Assembly: GCA_937121005.1 (NCBI GenBank)
Contig: CAKZKB010000323.1
Coordinates: forward strand, 1 to 8,717
Length of the DNA: 8,717 nt
Reading direction: 5' to 3'
From: an uncultured cyanobacterium
GTDB lineage: Bacteria; Cyanobacteriota; Cyanobacteriia; Cyanobacteriales; Geitlerinemataceae
Shown here: positions 1 to 5,094 of the stretch, piece after piece
Layout of the letters: every line of letters starts with the position of its first letter
How positions within the stretch are numbered: the stretch's first letter is position 1
Notes under the pieces: model-generated
What the model was told of the DNA's origin: nothing
Databases searched by the model: none
Seen by the model: only the letters and a program-made list of their open reading frames with translations
Made by a program: the position numbers and the translations under genes

Positions 1-27
1 CAATGCTACAATCTGATACACCCAGGC

Positions 28-94
28 GGGCGAAGCATTCACCATGTTTATTTATCGGTAGAATCGTTCGTTAACTTGCGTGAATGCTTAGCCC
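28..94. repeat. Inverted repeat downstream of dapB
   Basis: Two 15-bp arms, 28-42 (GGGCGAAGCATTCAC) and 80-94 (GTGAATGCTTAGCCC), are complementary at 14 of 15 positions and separated by 37 bp. The right arm runs into GCCCCTAC, the same edge found on the short palindromes elsewhere in this window. It lies about 90 bp past the dapB stop, with no T-tract after it on the dapB strand, so I read it as a dispersed intergenic repeat and not as a clear terminator. The rest of 1-181 shows no gene. Confidence 0.6.
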
Positions 95-181
95 CTACAA
101 AAGACATCTCGATCTGTCGCATCAATCCTGGAAATTGGTATAACCCAAATTTTAATCTTCCATGCCGGATTTTGCTGCATC

Positions 182-1006
182 CTAGAGAATGTTTTCTAAC
201 CCGTAAACCAGCGATTTCAACTCGGTTACTTTTCGCACTGCGAGTAACACGCCGGGCATATAACAAGCGCGATCGCTGGTGTCGTGACGCAGGGTATAAA
301 TTTGTCCGGCTGCCCCAAAAATCACTTCTTGGTGGGCAATTAACCCCGGTAAGCGAATGCTGTGAATGGGGATGTTTCCTTCACCAGTACCGCCGCGCGA
401 TCCTTCTATTTTTTCCGTTTCTTCGACGCTAGGGGGATTGAATTCTTTACCCAAACTGGCTAGCATTTGTGCGGTTTTGACGGCCGTTCCACTGGGTGCG
501 TCTGCTTTTTGATTGTGGTGCAGTTCTATAATTTCCACGTGGTCGAAATATTGCGATGCGCGGATGGCGGCTTCTTGCAACAATACCATGCCAATGGAGA
601 AGTTAGGAACGATTAAGCATCCCGTACTGGCTTTGTCGGCGAACTCGGCTAAATCTTGAATTTGTGACGCACTCAATCCCGTCGTTCCTACTACCGGACG
701 CACGCCGTAAGCGATCGCTGCCCGCACGTTTTCGTAGACCGAACTGGGGTGCGTAAAGTCTACCATGACCCCTTGTTCTTTCTCTTGGGTTGCCATCACC
801 AACGTACTTTGTAAGTCGCTGAGAATTGGCACTTCCACTGCCCCACAGCCGGCCATTTCGCCTGCATCTTGCCCTTGTAATTGGGGGTTGAGATCGATCG
901 CCCCAATCAACGTCATGTCTTCTGCTGCCGCGATCGCCTTGATGACTTCGCGACCCATTTTACCACCCGCACCGTTGACTACAACGGGAATTGTCGAACT
1001 TGCCAT
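182..1006 (-). CDS. dapB: 4-hydroxy-tetrahydrodipicolinate reductase
   Basis: DapB reduces 4-hydroxy-tetrahydrodipicolinate to tetrahydrodipicolinate with NAD(P)H in the cytoplasm. This is the second committed step of the diaminopimelate/lysine pathway, feeding peptidoglycan and protein. The 274-residue product has the usual family length. Visible motifs are the N-terminal dinucleotide-binding loop GAGGKMGR (12-19), GTTG (107-110) at the nucleotide site, NFSIGM (135-140), and the active-site signature HHNQKADAPSGTA (163-175) with the catalytic His pair, Lys167 and the substrate-binding S-G-T. The C-terminal HDTSDR stretch (241-246) is also typical. The ATG at 1004-1006 puts the Rossmann loop at the expected distance, but no Shine-Dalgarno is visible; the leader consists of AATCTAA-like heptads. 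It lies downstream of the peroxiredoxin gene on the same strand, separated by a 275-bp repeat-filled gap with a probable terminator, so it is probably transcribed alone. Identification is secure. Confidence 0.97.
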   Translation of the reverse strand: MASSTIPVVVNGAGGKMGREVIKAIAAAEDMTLIGAIDLNPQLQGQDAGEMAGCGAVEVPILSDLQSTLVMATQEKEQGVMVDFTHPSSVYENVRAAIAYGVRPVVGTTGLSASQIQDLAEFADKASTGCLIVPNFSIGMVLLQEAAIRASQYFDHVEIIELHHNQKADAPSGTAVKTAQMLASLGKEFNPPSVEETEKIEGSRGGTGEGNIPIHSIRLPGLIAHQEVIFGAAGQIYTLRHDTSDRACYMPGVLLAVRKVTELKSLVYGLENIL

Positions 1007-1007
1007 A

Positions 1008-1028
1008 AATCAATTTTGGATTTTAGAT
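1008..1028 (-). repeat. Heptad-repeat leader of dapB
   Basis: Read on the dapB strand, the 21 bases just upstream of the ATG fall into three related 7-mers: AATCTAA, AATCCAA and AATTGAT. They occupy the place where a Shine-Dalgarno would be, and none is recognisable. The core TCAATTTTGGATTTT of the plus strand recurs near 6928-6942, downstream of psaI. Short tandem heptamers of this kind are a known feature of filamentous cyanobacterial genomes. Confidence 0.45.
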
Positions 1029-1120
1029 TAGTAGGTTGGTTTGACCCTAGGAAACCCAACGATCGACCGAGATAGTCGCCTTCCTCCACTTCAAGAAGTG
1101 TAAGCATTCAATTGGTTTCC

Positions 1121-1229
1121 CCCTCGTAGCGTCCCTCCGGGGCGCTACGAACTGTGGAGGCTCCGCCTCCATTTTACACGAGGCAGAGCCTCTAGAATAG
1201 CATTCCCTGGCAGAGCCAGGGAACGAGGG
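1121..1229. repeat. Compound element of four tandem stem-loops
   Basis: Four hairpins follow one another. They are: 1125-1135 with 1139-1149 (CGTAGCG... type, 10 of 11 pairs plus a G-T wobble); 1155-1161 with 1165-1171 (TGGAGGC/GCCTCCA, perfect, TCC loop); 1180-1184 with 1188-1192 (GAGGC/GCCTC, AGA loop); and 1203-1211 with 1215-1223 (TTCCCTGGC/GCCAGGGAA, perfect, AGA loop). An outer CCCTCG (1121-1126) and CGAGGG (1224-1229) pair encloses the set. The element sits between the peroxiredoxin and dapB and encodes nothing visible. The organisation looks like a compound cyanobacterial intergenic repeat. It would be transcribed in any long dapB leader. Confidence 0.75.
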
Positions 1230-1238
1230 AAGAAGTTT

Positions 1239-1274
1239 AAAAGCAGGGGTAGGCACGGGGGCGCTACCCCTACA
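1239..1274 (-). terminator. Hairpin and T-run after the peroxiredoxin gene (29-bp repeat copy 3)
   Basis: On the minus strand, 8 bp past the peroxiredoxin stop, AGGGGTAG pairs with CTACCCCT (plus-strand positions 1264-1271 and 1245-1252) around a GC-rich loop. It is followed by GC and TTTT (1239-1242). This is an acceptable intrinsic terminator. The core (1246-1274) is also an inverted, identical copy of the 29-bp repeat at 4015-4043, so a dispersed repeat seems to have been placed or retained as a terminator. Confidence 0.6.
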
Positions 1275-1281
1275 TTTTACC

Positions 1282-1713
1282 CTACACTGAGGCTAAAATA
1301 TCTTTCGCGTGAGATTCGGTATTCACTTTATCGAAAACCTTGGAGATTTTGCCTTCAGCATCGATAATGTAGGTGACGCGCTTGGCGTAGCCGCCGCCTT
1401 CGACATCGTAGGCTTTGGTAATCGCACCGTCCGTATCGGCGAGCAATTTGAACGGCAAACCGTATTTTTCGGTAAACTGTTTGTGGGAGGCTTCGTCATC
1501 CATGCTGACACCCAAGACAACAATATCTTTGCCTTGGTACTCGGCGTAAGCATCGCGGAAGCCTTGGGCTTCTTTGGTGCAACCGGGGGTGTCGTCTTTC
1601 GGGTAGAAGTACAAGACCACAATTTTACCGCGAAAGTCGGACAGTTTCACGGTTTCGCCGATAGTATCTTTGACTGTGAAGTCCGGGGCGACAGTTCCTT
1701 CGGATAGAGTCAT
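1282..1713 (-). CDS. bcp: PrxQ/BCP-type peroxiredoxin lacking the resolving cysteine
   Basis: This thioredoxin-fold thiol peroxidase reduces H2O2 and organic hydroperoxides and probably acts in the cytoplasm; no signal peptide is seen. The 143-residue product has the family's usual compact length. The peroxidatic site is P38-x3-T42-x2-C45 (PKDDTPGC), with the supporting arginine at R112 (KRVTYIID). In classical BCP a second, resolving Cys lies five residues after the first; here residue 50 is Gln (PGCTKEAQGFRD). Cys45 is the only cysteine in the protein, so an internal disulfide cannot form and the enzyme must be resolved by an external thiol or work as a 1-Cys enzyme. Cyanobacteria carry several PrxQ paralogues, and from memory some lack the resolving Cys. 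The start is fixed by a perfect TAAGGAGG Shine-Dalgarno (complement of 1721-1728), seven bases from the ATG. The gene is divergent from the neighbouring hydrolase. Confidence 0.93.
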   Translation of the reverse strand: MTLSEGTVAPDFTVKDTIGETVKLSDFRGKIVVLYFYPKDDTPGCTKEAQGFRDAYAEYQGKDIVVLGVSMDDEASHKQFTEKYGLPFKLLADTDGAITKAYDVEGGGYAKRVTYIIDAEGKISKVFDKVNTESHAKDILASV

Positions 1714-1757
1714 GGGTTAACCTCCTTACTGTATTCCTATTTTGATATCTTACCATC
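1714..1757. promoter_or_regulatory. Divergent 44-bp gap with strong SD for the peroxiredoxin
   Basis: The peroxiredoxin and the alpha/beta hydrolase start back to back only 44 bp apart. The peroxiredoxin side has TAAGGAGG (complement of 1721-1728), the strongest ribosome-binding site in the window. The hydrolase side has no clear Shine-Dalgarno. The gap is too short for two fully separate promoters, so at least one must reach into the opposite coding region. I could not assign convincing -10/-35 boxes. Confidence 0.5.
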
Positions 1758-2621
1758 ATGGACGCTTCGCAAACTTACGAATTTACGATCGCCAACGGGG
1801 TGCGCTTGCACTACGTCGCCGAAGGCAGCGGCCCGTTAATGTTAATGTTACACGGATTTCCAGAGTTTTGGTATTCTTGGCGGTATCAAATCCCCGAATT
1901 CGCCAAAGATTATCGCGTTGTCGCCCTCGACTTGCGCGGTTACAACGAAAGTGGGAAGCCGAAAAATCCCTCGGCTTATCAAATGTCGGTATTGGTTGAT
2001 GATATTCGTGCGGTTATCGAGTCGTTGGGATACGATCGCGCTATTTTAGTGGGGCACGATTGGGGCGGGGCCATCGCTTGGAATGTGGCCTATGCGTACC
2101 CCAGTCTCATCGAAAAACTGATCGTTCTCAATATTCCCCATCCTGCCAAATTCTCCGAAGGAATGCAATCGATCGACCAGCTACAAAAAAGCTGGTATGT
2201 GTTGGCGTTCCAGATTCCCGGTTTGCCAGAATTGCTGCTACAATGGGACGACTATCGGGCGATCGAGTCGATTTTTGTCGAGACGGCGGCGAACCCCAAT
2301 GTCTTTTCGGCAGCCGATATCGAAGCGTATAAAAATGCGGCTGCCAAGCGAGGCGCGATCGCGGCCATGTTAAGTTACTACCGTCAGATTTTTCCCAATT
2401 TGTTTGAAGAACGAGAGTGGGGCATTTTGCAAGTGCCGACGCTGATGGTATGGGGCGAAAAAGATACGGCGTTGGGCAAGGAATTGACATTCGGCACGGA
2501 TGTTTACGTGCGCGATTTTCAGGTTCGCTATATCCCGGATGTCGGACATTGGGTACAGCAAGAAGCCCCAGAATTGGTCAATGAATATATGCGCGAATTC
2601 GTAACTATTCAGGTAGCCTAG
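1758..2621 (+). CDS. Alpha/beta hydrolase, epoxide-hydrolase type
   Basis: This is a 287-residue soluble alpha/beta-hydrolase-fold enzyme of the epoxide hydrolase/haloalkane dehalogenase group. Visible landmarks are the oxyanion-hole motif HGFPEFWYSWR (32-42), the strand-turn DLRGY (58-62), and the nucleophile elbow GHDWGG (99-104) with Asp101 in place of the more common Ser. The third acid is Asp236 (GEKD) and the base His264 (DVGHW). A cap region at about 130-220 contains SYYRQ (206-210), where epoxide hydrolases carry a ring-opening tyrosine. The Asp nucleophile together with cap tyrosines favours epoxide hydrolysis over dehalogenation, but the substrate cannot be read from sequence. No signal peptide is seen, so a cytoplasmic location is likely. 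It is divergent from the peroxiredoxin and followed two bases after its stop by a MITE-like repeat. The ATG at 1758 is the first plausible start. Confidence 0.9.
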   Translation: MDASQTYEFTIANGVRLHYVAEGSGPLMLMLHGFPEFWYSWRYQIPEFAKDYRVVALDLRGYNESGKPKNPSAYQMSVLVDDIRAVIESLGYDRAILVGHDWGGAIAWNVAYAYPSLIEKLIVLNIPHPAKFSEGMQSIDQLQKSWYVLAFQIPGLPELLLQWDDYRAIESIFVETAANPNVFSAADIEAYKNAAAKRGAIAAMLSYYRQIFPNLFEEREWGILQVPTLMVWGEKDTALGKELTFGTDVYVRDFQVRYIPDVGHWVQQEAPELVNEYMREFVTIQVA

Positions 2622-2623
2622 TA

Positions 2624-2720
2624 TATAGCAATCCTCGAAAAGATGAGGTACGATCGCTTGGGACGAATCCCAGTCGTAGCAAGGGTTTTGCCGTACCGCA
2701 CCTTATTGGGAAACGCTATA
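2624..2720. repeat. 97-bp MITE-like nested inverted repeat
   Basis: Terminal TATAGC (2624-2629) and GCTATA (2715-2720) are concentric with an inner inverted repeat, 2637-2652 with 2692-2707, paired at 12 of 16 positions and perfect over GGTACG/CGTACC. A small hairpin, TGGGA-CGAA-TCCCA (2659-2672), lies inside. The two outer pairings share the same centre (about 2672). It starts two bases after the hydrolase stop and has no coding capacity. This is the form of a non-autonomous miniature element; it may also help end hydrolase transcription. Confidence 0.6.
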
Positions 2721-2729
2721 AACTGGTGT

Positions 2730-2795
2730 AGAAACCCGGTTTCTTGCTTATTGCCAGACAAAATTCGAGTTTATCCTTTCAGAAACCGGGTTTCT
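2730..2795. repeat. Two copies of the AGAAACC-N-GGTTTCT palindrome
   Basis: Positions 2730-2744 and 2781-2795 each form a 15-bp palindrome, AGAAACC and GGTTTCT around one central base (C in the first, G in the second), and each is followed by TTG. Apart from the centre the copies are identical, 36 bp apart. This is a recognisable dispersed motif of cyanobacterial intergenic DNA. With the preceding element it accounts for nearly all of 2622-2862. Confidence 0.6.
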
Positions 2796-2862
2796 TGTGC
2801 AACCTGAATACTGACGCAAGTTTCTCGACGATCGCGCCACCGAAACCATTTAACCTCTGTAA

Positions 2863-3795
2863 CTATACCGAAAAGGGTTGCCAAGCCTTGCCCCGATAAC
2901 CGAAGTCAAAGCGATCGCCATGGAGAATTTCAGCCAAAATTTCGAGGGAATCGACCAAACGCGGCCCCGGACGGTTAAAATATTGATTGCCATCGGTGAT
3001 GTAAACTTTACCATTGCCAACGGCAGTTAATTCCTGCCAAGGATGACGGCGGGCAAACTGTTCGGCATCGTTGCGAGTTCGATCGCGATCGTAACCGCAG
3101 GGCATAAATATAATAACATCGGGCTCGGCGGTTTTTAACTCCTCCCAACTCATCCAGGGCGAATGTTCTCCCACTGTGCCAAAGATCGCCTTTCCTCCGG
3201 CGAGTTCGATGAGTTCGGGCACCCAATTTCCCGCCGCCATTAGCGGATCTGTCCACTCGATCGCGGCGACGCGAGGACGATCGCGATCGGGTAGATCTTG
3301 CGTTTTTTCCTGACAAGTTTGGACGCGAGACTTTAAATTTGCGATCGCGGTTTTGCCATCAACATTTACAAGATTGGCGACGTTTGCAATGTCAGCGAAA
3401 ACCTCATCTAAACGACTCGGTTGCAGAGAAATAATTTGCGGCGAAACCCCCGTCAAACTGGCGACGGCGCGTTCGACATCTGCCAAACTCACCGCACAGA
3501 CTTCGCACTGCGCCTGGGTGAGAATATGCGTCGGTTTGAGGGTTTCTAAGACCTCAGTTTTGACGCGATAGACGCTGAGTGCGGAATGCAGAACTTCCGT
3601 CACGCGATCGTGGATTTCCTTGCTGGTTCCTTGGGGATCGAATTTGGGTTCGGTACAAACGGGTAGGGTTTCTACCTGTTGCGGGTAGTCGCATTCGTGC
3701 GATCGTCCCACCAGGCGATCGATTTGTCCCAATGTGGCGACAATTTCGGTGGCGCTGGGGAGTAAGGAAACAATTTTTGTAGGAGAATTAGACAT
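2863..3795 (-). CDS. BtuF-like cobalamin/metal-chelate binding-fold protein without signal peptide
   Basis: The 310-residue product matches the periplasmic-binding-protein type 2 fold used by BtuF and siderophore-binding proteins. Landmarks are KIVSLLPSATEIV (7-19), GRSHECDYP (30-38), TQAQCEVCAVS (93-103), WTDPLMAAGNWVPELIELAGG (181-201, GNW at the lobe junction), PWMSWEEL (213-220), PDVIIFMPCGYD (225-236), and GNGKVYITDGNQYFNRPGPR (260-279). Family members normally deliver vitamin B12 or iron-siderophore to an ABC importer. Here there is no secretion signal: the fold begins at residue 7, the start is AUG at 3795, and upstream in-frame codons contain no start before a stop. Six cysteines (35, 47, 97, 100, 161, 233) include a CxxC at 97-100. 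No permease or ATPase gene is adjacent and I see no cobalamin riboswitch. It is often annotated as a cobalamin-binding protein; ligand and location remain unproven. Confidence 0.8.
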   Translation of the reverse strand: MSNSPTKIVSLLPSATEIVATLGQIDRLVGRSHECDYPQQVETLPVCTEPKFDPQGTSKEIHDRVTEVLHSALSVYRVKTEVLETLKPTHILTQAQCEVCAVSLADVERAVASLTGVSPQIISLQPSRLDEVFADIANVANLVNVDGKTAIANLKSRVQTCQEKTQDLPDRDRPRVAAIEWTDPLMAAGNWVPELIELAGGKAIFGTVGEHSPWMSWEELKTAEPDVIIFMPCGYDRDRTRNDAEQFARRHPWQELTAVGNGKVYITDGNQYFNRPGPRLVDSLEILAEILHGDRFDFGYRGKAWQPFSV

Positions 3796-3959
3796 GGTTT
3801 GTATAAATCTATGGGCAGAATTTCTGCATCTTTAGCTTCATTTTAGCACTTTAACCTTCGGCGCGATCGCTTTGGAAACGGGACTGAAATATGTGCCGAG
3901 GGTGGTAATGTAATCTCATGCCCTTTCCCTTCACCTTAAGTTTATTCATGTTGGTTTTG

Positions 3960-3991
3960 TAGTAGGGGCGATTCGCGAATCGCCCCTACTA
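3960..3991. repeat. Perfect 32-bp palindrome
   Basis: The arm TAGTAGGGGCGATTCG (3960-3975) is followed at once by its exact reverse complement (3976-3991), with no spacer. It belongs to the same loose family as the shorter palindromes at 4947-4971 and 5024-5047, which share the TAGGGGC...GCCC(C)TA edges but differ in the middle. It can form a cruciform or a tight RNA hairpin. The stretch before it (3796-3959) holds the upstream region of the BtuF-like gene and one HIP1 site; I see no gene there. Confidence 0.85.
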
Positions 3992-4014
3992 TGTGGAACG
4001 ATCGCATCAAAAAA

Positions 4015-4043
4015 TGTAGGGGTAGCGCCCCCGTGCCTACCCC
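4015..4043 (+). repeat. 29-bp GC-rich repeat, copy 1
   Basis: The unit begins TGTAGGGGTAGCGCCCCC and ends GTGCCTACCCC. It is identical to the inverted copy at 1246-1274 and differs by one base from the direct copy at 4892-4920. The ends AGGGGTAG and CTACCCC are imperfectly self-complementary. Like copy 2, it is followed by a short CCATG-containing spacer and then ATTGTAGGG. The remainder to 4130 contains one more small hairpin (around 4100-4120) and a HIP1 site, with no gene. Confidence 0.8.
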
Positions 4044-4133
4044 CTTCCCATGTTCCATTGTAGGGCGATCGCTTCCCAGTCAACAAAGTTTATATGCGCC
4101 TATAGGGGTCACACCCCCCAGTCGCTACGCTCC

Positions 4134-4208
4134 AATTCAAAATTCAGAATTCAGAATTAAAAATGAAGAGGATCCCCCTTTTTTGAATTTTGAACTTTGA
4201 ATTCTGAA
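4134..4208. repeat. AT-rich AATTCA-type inverted repeat
   Basis: AATTCAAA and AATTCAGA units repeat over 4134-4159. After a GC-rich centre (GGATCCCCC) and a T-run, the complementary TTTGAATT/TTGAACTT units cover about 4183-4208. The best pairing is near 4144-4166 with 4185-4208, imperfect. This pattern of degenerate AATTCAAAATTC units is common between cyanobacterial genes. It lies about 50 bp past the Uma2 stop; the minus strand reads an A-run rather than a T-run at the centre, so I do not call it a terminator. Confidence 0.55.
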
Positions 4209-4256
4209 GGAGGGTATTGCCTCTACAATGAATTGTACGATCGTACCACAGAAAAA

Positions 4257-4829
4257 TTAGAGAGTTGGTGGAAAGATGCGATCCAAATCCACCTTGATAT
4301 CGGAAAAACCGGGAAGCGATACTGTTTCTCCAGGGAAGAAAACCTGTCGCGATCGATAGTTTTTGACTTCCGGTAGGGGATCGCTGTACAATTTCAAACA
4401 GCGATCGACTAGGTTAAAAATCCAGTAGTCCGATATACCATGTTCGGCATAAAGCTGGAGTTTAGTTTCGCGATCGTAACTCAACGTTGTCTCTGAAATT
4501 TCTACCAACAACAAAACATCTTTAGGGTGAGGATGAGTCGATAAGTATTTGTCTTGGCGATCGCGAAGAATTGTAACATCCGGTTCGGGTTCGCTGTCAT
4601 TCGAGAGGACAATCGGTTCTTGAGAACGGACGATCGCGCGACCTTGAAGCCCGATAATTAACAATTCGATTAAAGATGTGCTGCAAACCGAATGAGGCGT
4701 TTTCTTGGCAGCCATCTTGACAATTTCACCTCGAATCAATTCCACTCGTTCTTCCGGGGAAAAGAATCCCAACTCACTTAAGCGATGGTACTCTTGACGG
4801 CTAAAGCGTTTGGTGGTGACAGCACTCAT
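4257..4829 (-). CDS. Uma2-family endonuclease-fold protein (DUF820)
   Basis: This 190-residue protein has the layout of the Uma2 family (PF05685), a PD-(D/E)xK nuclease-fold group greatly expanded in cyanobacteria. Seen in order are an N-terminal RFSRQEYHRLSELG segment (8-21), RVELIRGEIVKM (28-39), EPDV with Asp84, VEIS with Glu110, the helix LSYDRETKLQLYAEHGI (116-132) carrying Lys123, and DYWIFNL (134-140). D84, E110 and K123 are in place for a PD-ExK centre, so the nuclease site looks intact. The real function of cyanobacterial Uma2 proteins is not established; many copies occur per genome and some are linked to mobile DNA. The start is supported by GAGGGG (complement of 4835-4840), five bases from the ATG. 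The gene stands alone, with repeat clusters on both sides, which fits a recently acquired or mobile single-gene unit. Confidence 0.9.
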   Translation of the reverse strand: MSAVTTKRFSRQEYHRLSELGFFSPEERVELIRGEIVKMAAKKTPHSVCSTSLIELLIIGLQGRAIVRSQEPIVLSNDSEPEPDVTILRDRQDKYLSTHPHPKDVLLLVEISETTLSYDRETKLQLYAEHGISDYWIFNLVDRCLKLYSDPLPEVKNYRSRQVFFPGETVSLPGFSDIKVDLDRIFPPTL

Positions 4830-4891
4830 CGTATCCCCTCATTCGAGCCTGCATTGCTTTATTTTACCACATTGAGAGAAGTTCGCACGTT

Positions 4892-4920
4892 TGTAGGGGG
4901 AGCGCCCCCGTGCCTACCCC
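4892..4920 (+). repeat. 29-bp GC-rich repeat, copy 2
   Basis: Same orientation as 4015-4043 and differing at one base (G instead of T at 4900). The following ATTACCATG and then ATTGTAGGGGC match the layout after copy 1 (CTTCCCATG, then ATTGTAGGGC), so the repeated unit is larger than the 29-bp core. Copies 1 and 2 bracket the Uma2 gene as direct repeats 877 bp apart. Confidence 0.8.
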
Positions 4921-4946
4921 ATTACCATGAAGATATTGGTTTTATT

Positions 4947-4971
4947 GTAGGGGCAAACGGCGTTTGCCCTA
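4947..4971. repeat. GGGCAAACG/CGTTTGCCC palindrome
   Basis: Nine-base arms 4951-4959 and 4961-4969 are perfect complements around one central G, with GTAG and TA at the edges. It is a member of the TAGGGGC...GCCC(C)TA palindrome family seen three times in this window. Confidence 0.7.
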
Positions 4972-5023
4972 TCCGAAAATTGCCATACTTTGAGATAATT
5001 TTGCTACAGATGTAGCGTGAAAC

Positions 5024-5047
5024 TAGGGCGAATGCCATTCGCCCCTA
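5024..5047. repeat. GGGCGAATG/CATTCGCCC palindrome
   Basis: Nine-base arms 5026-5034 and 5036-5044 are perfect complements around one central C, ending CCTAC. It lies about 50 bp past the SGNH hydrolase stop. With copy 2 of the 29-bp repeat and the previous palindrome it makes up most of the gene-free 4830-5094 stretch; no coding signal is seen there. Confidence 0.7.
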
Positions 5048-5094
5048 CAGAGATCGGTGATATTATTTCTAAAAATGGGAGGGGAAAGATAGGA

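Noticed and set aside
7..12. TACAAT as a -10 box at the left edge
   Set aside because: No matching -35 can be seen, and the gene immediately downstream (dapB) lies on the opposite strand.
1309..1707. Plus-strand open frame antisense to the peroxiredoxin
   Set aside because: It lies entirely within a well-supported gene on the other strand and shows no recognisable domain.
3796..3959. Cobalamin riboswitch upstream of the BtuF-like gene
   Set aside because: The conserved B12 box (GCCACTG on the coding strand) is absent, and no suitable long structured leader is visible.
3991..4200. Small open frame across the repeat cluster
   Set aside because: Its translation merely reads through the 29-bp repeat and AATTCA units, with no ribosome-binding site or protein character.
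4235..4246. GTACGATCGTAC palindrome as the Uma2 terminator
   Set aside because: The arms are short, there is no spacer for a loop and no T-run; it is better seen as an extended HIP1-like GATCG site.
4015..5047. CRISPR array
   Set aside because: The repeats are few, variably spaced and individually palindromic, with no regular spacers and no cas genes.
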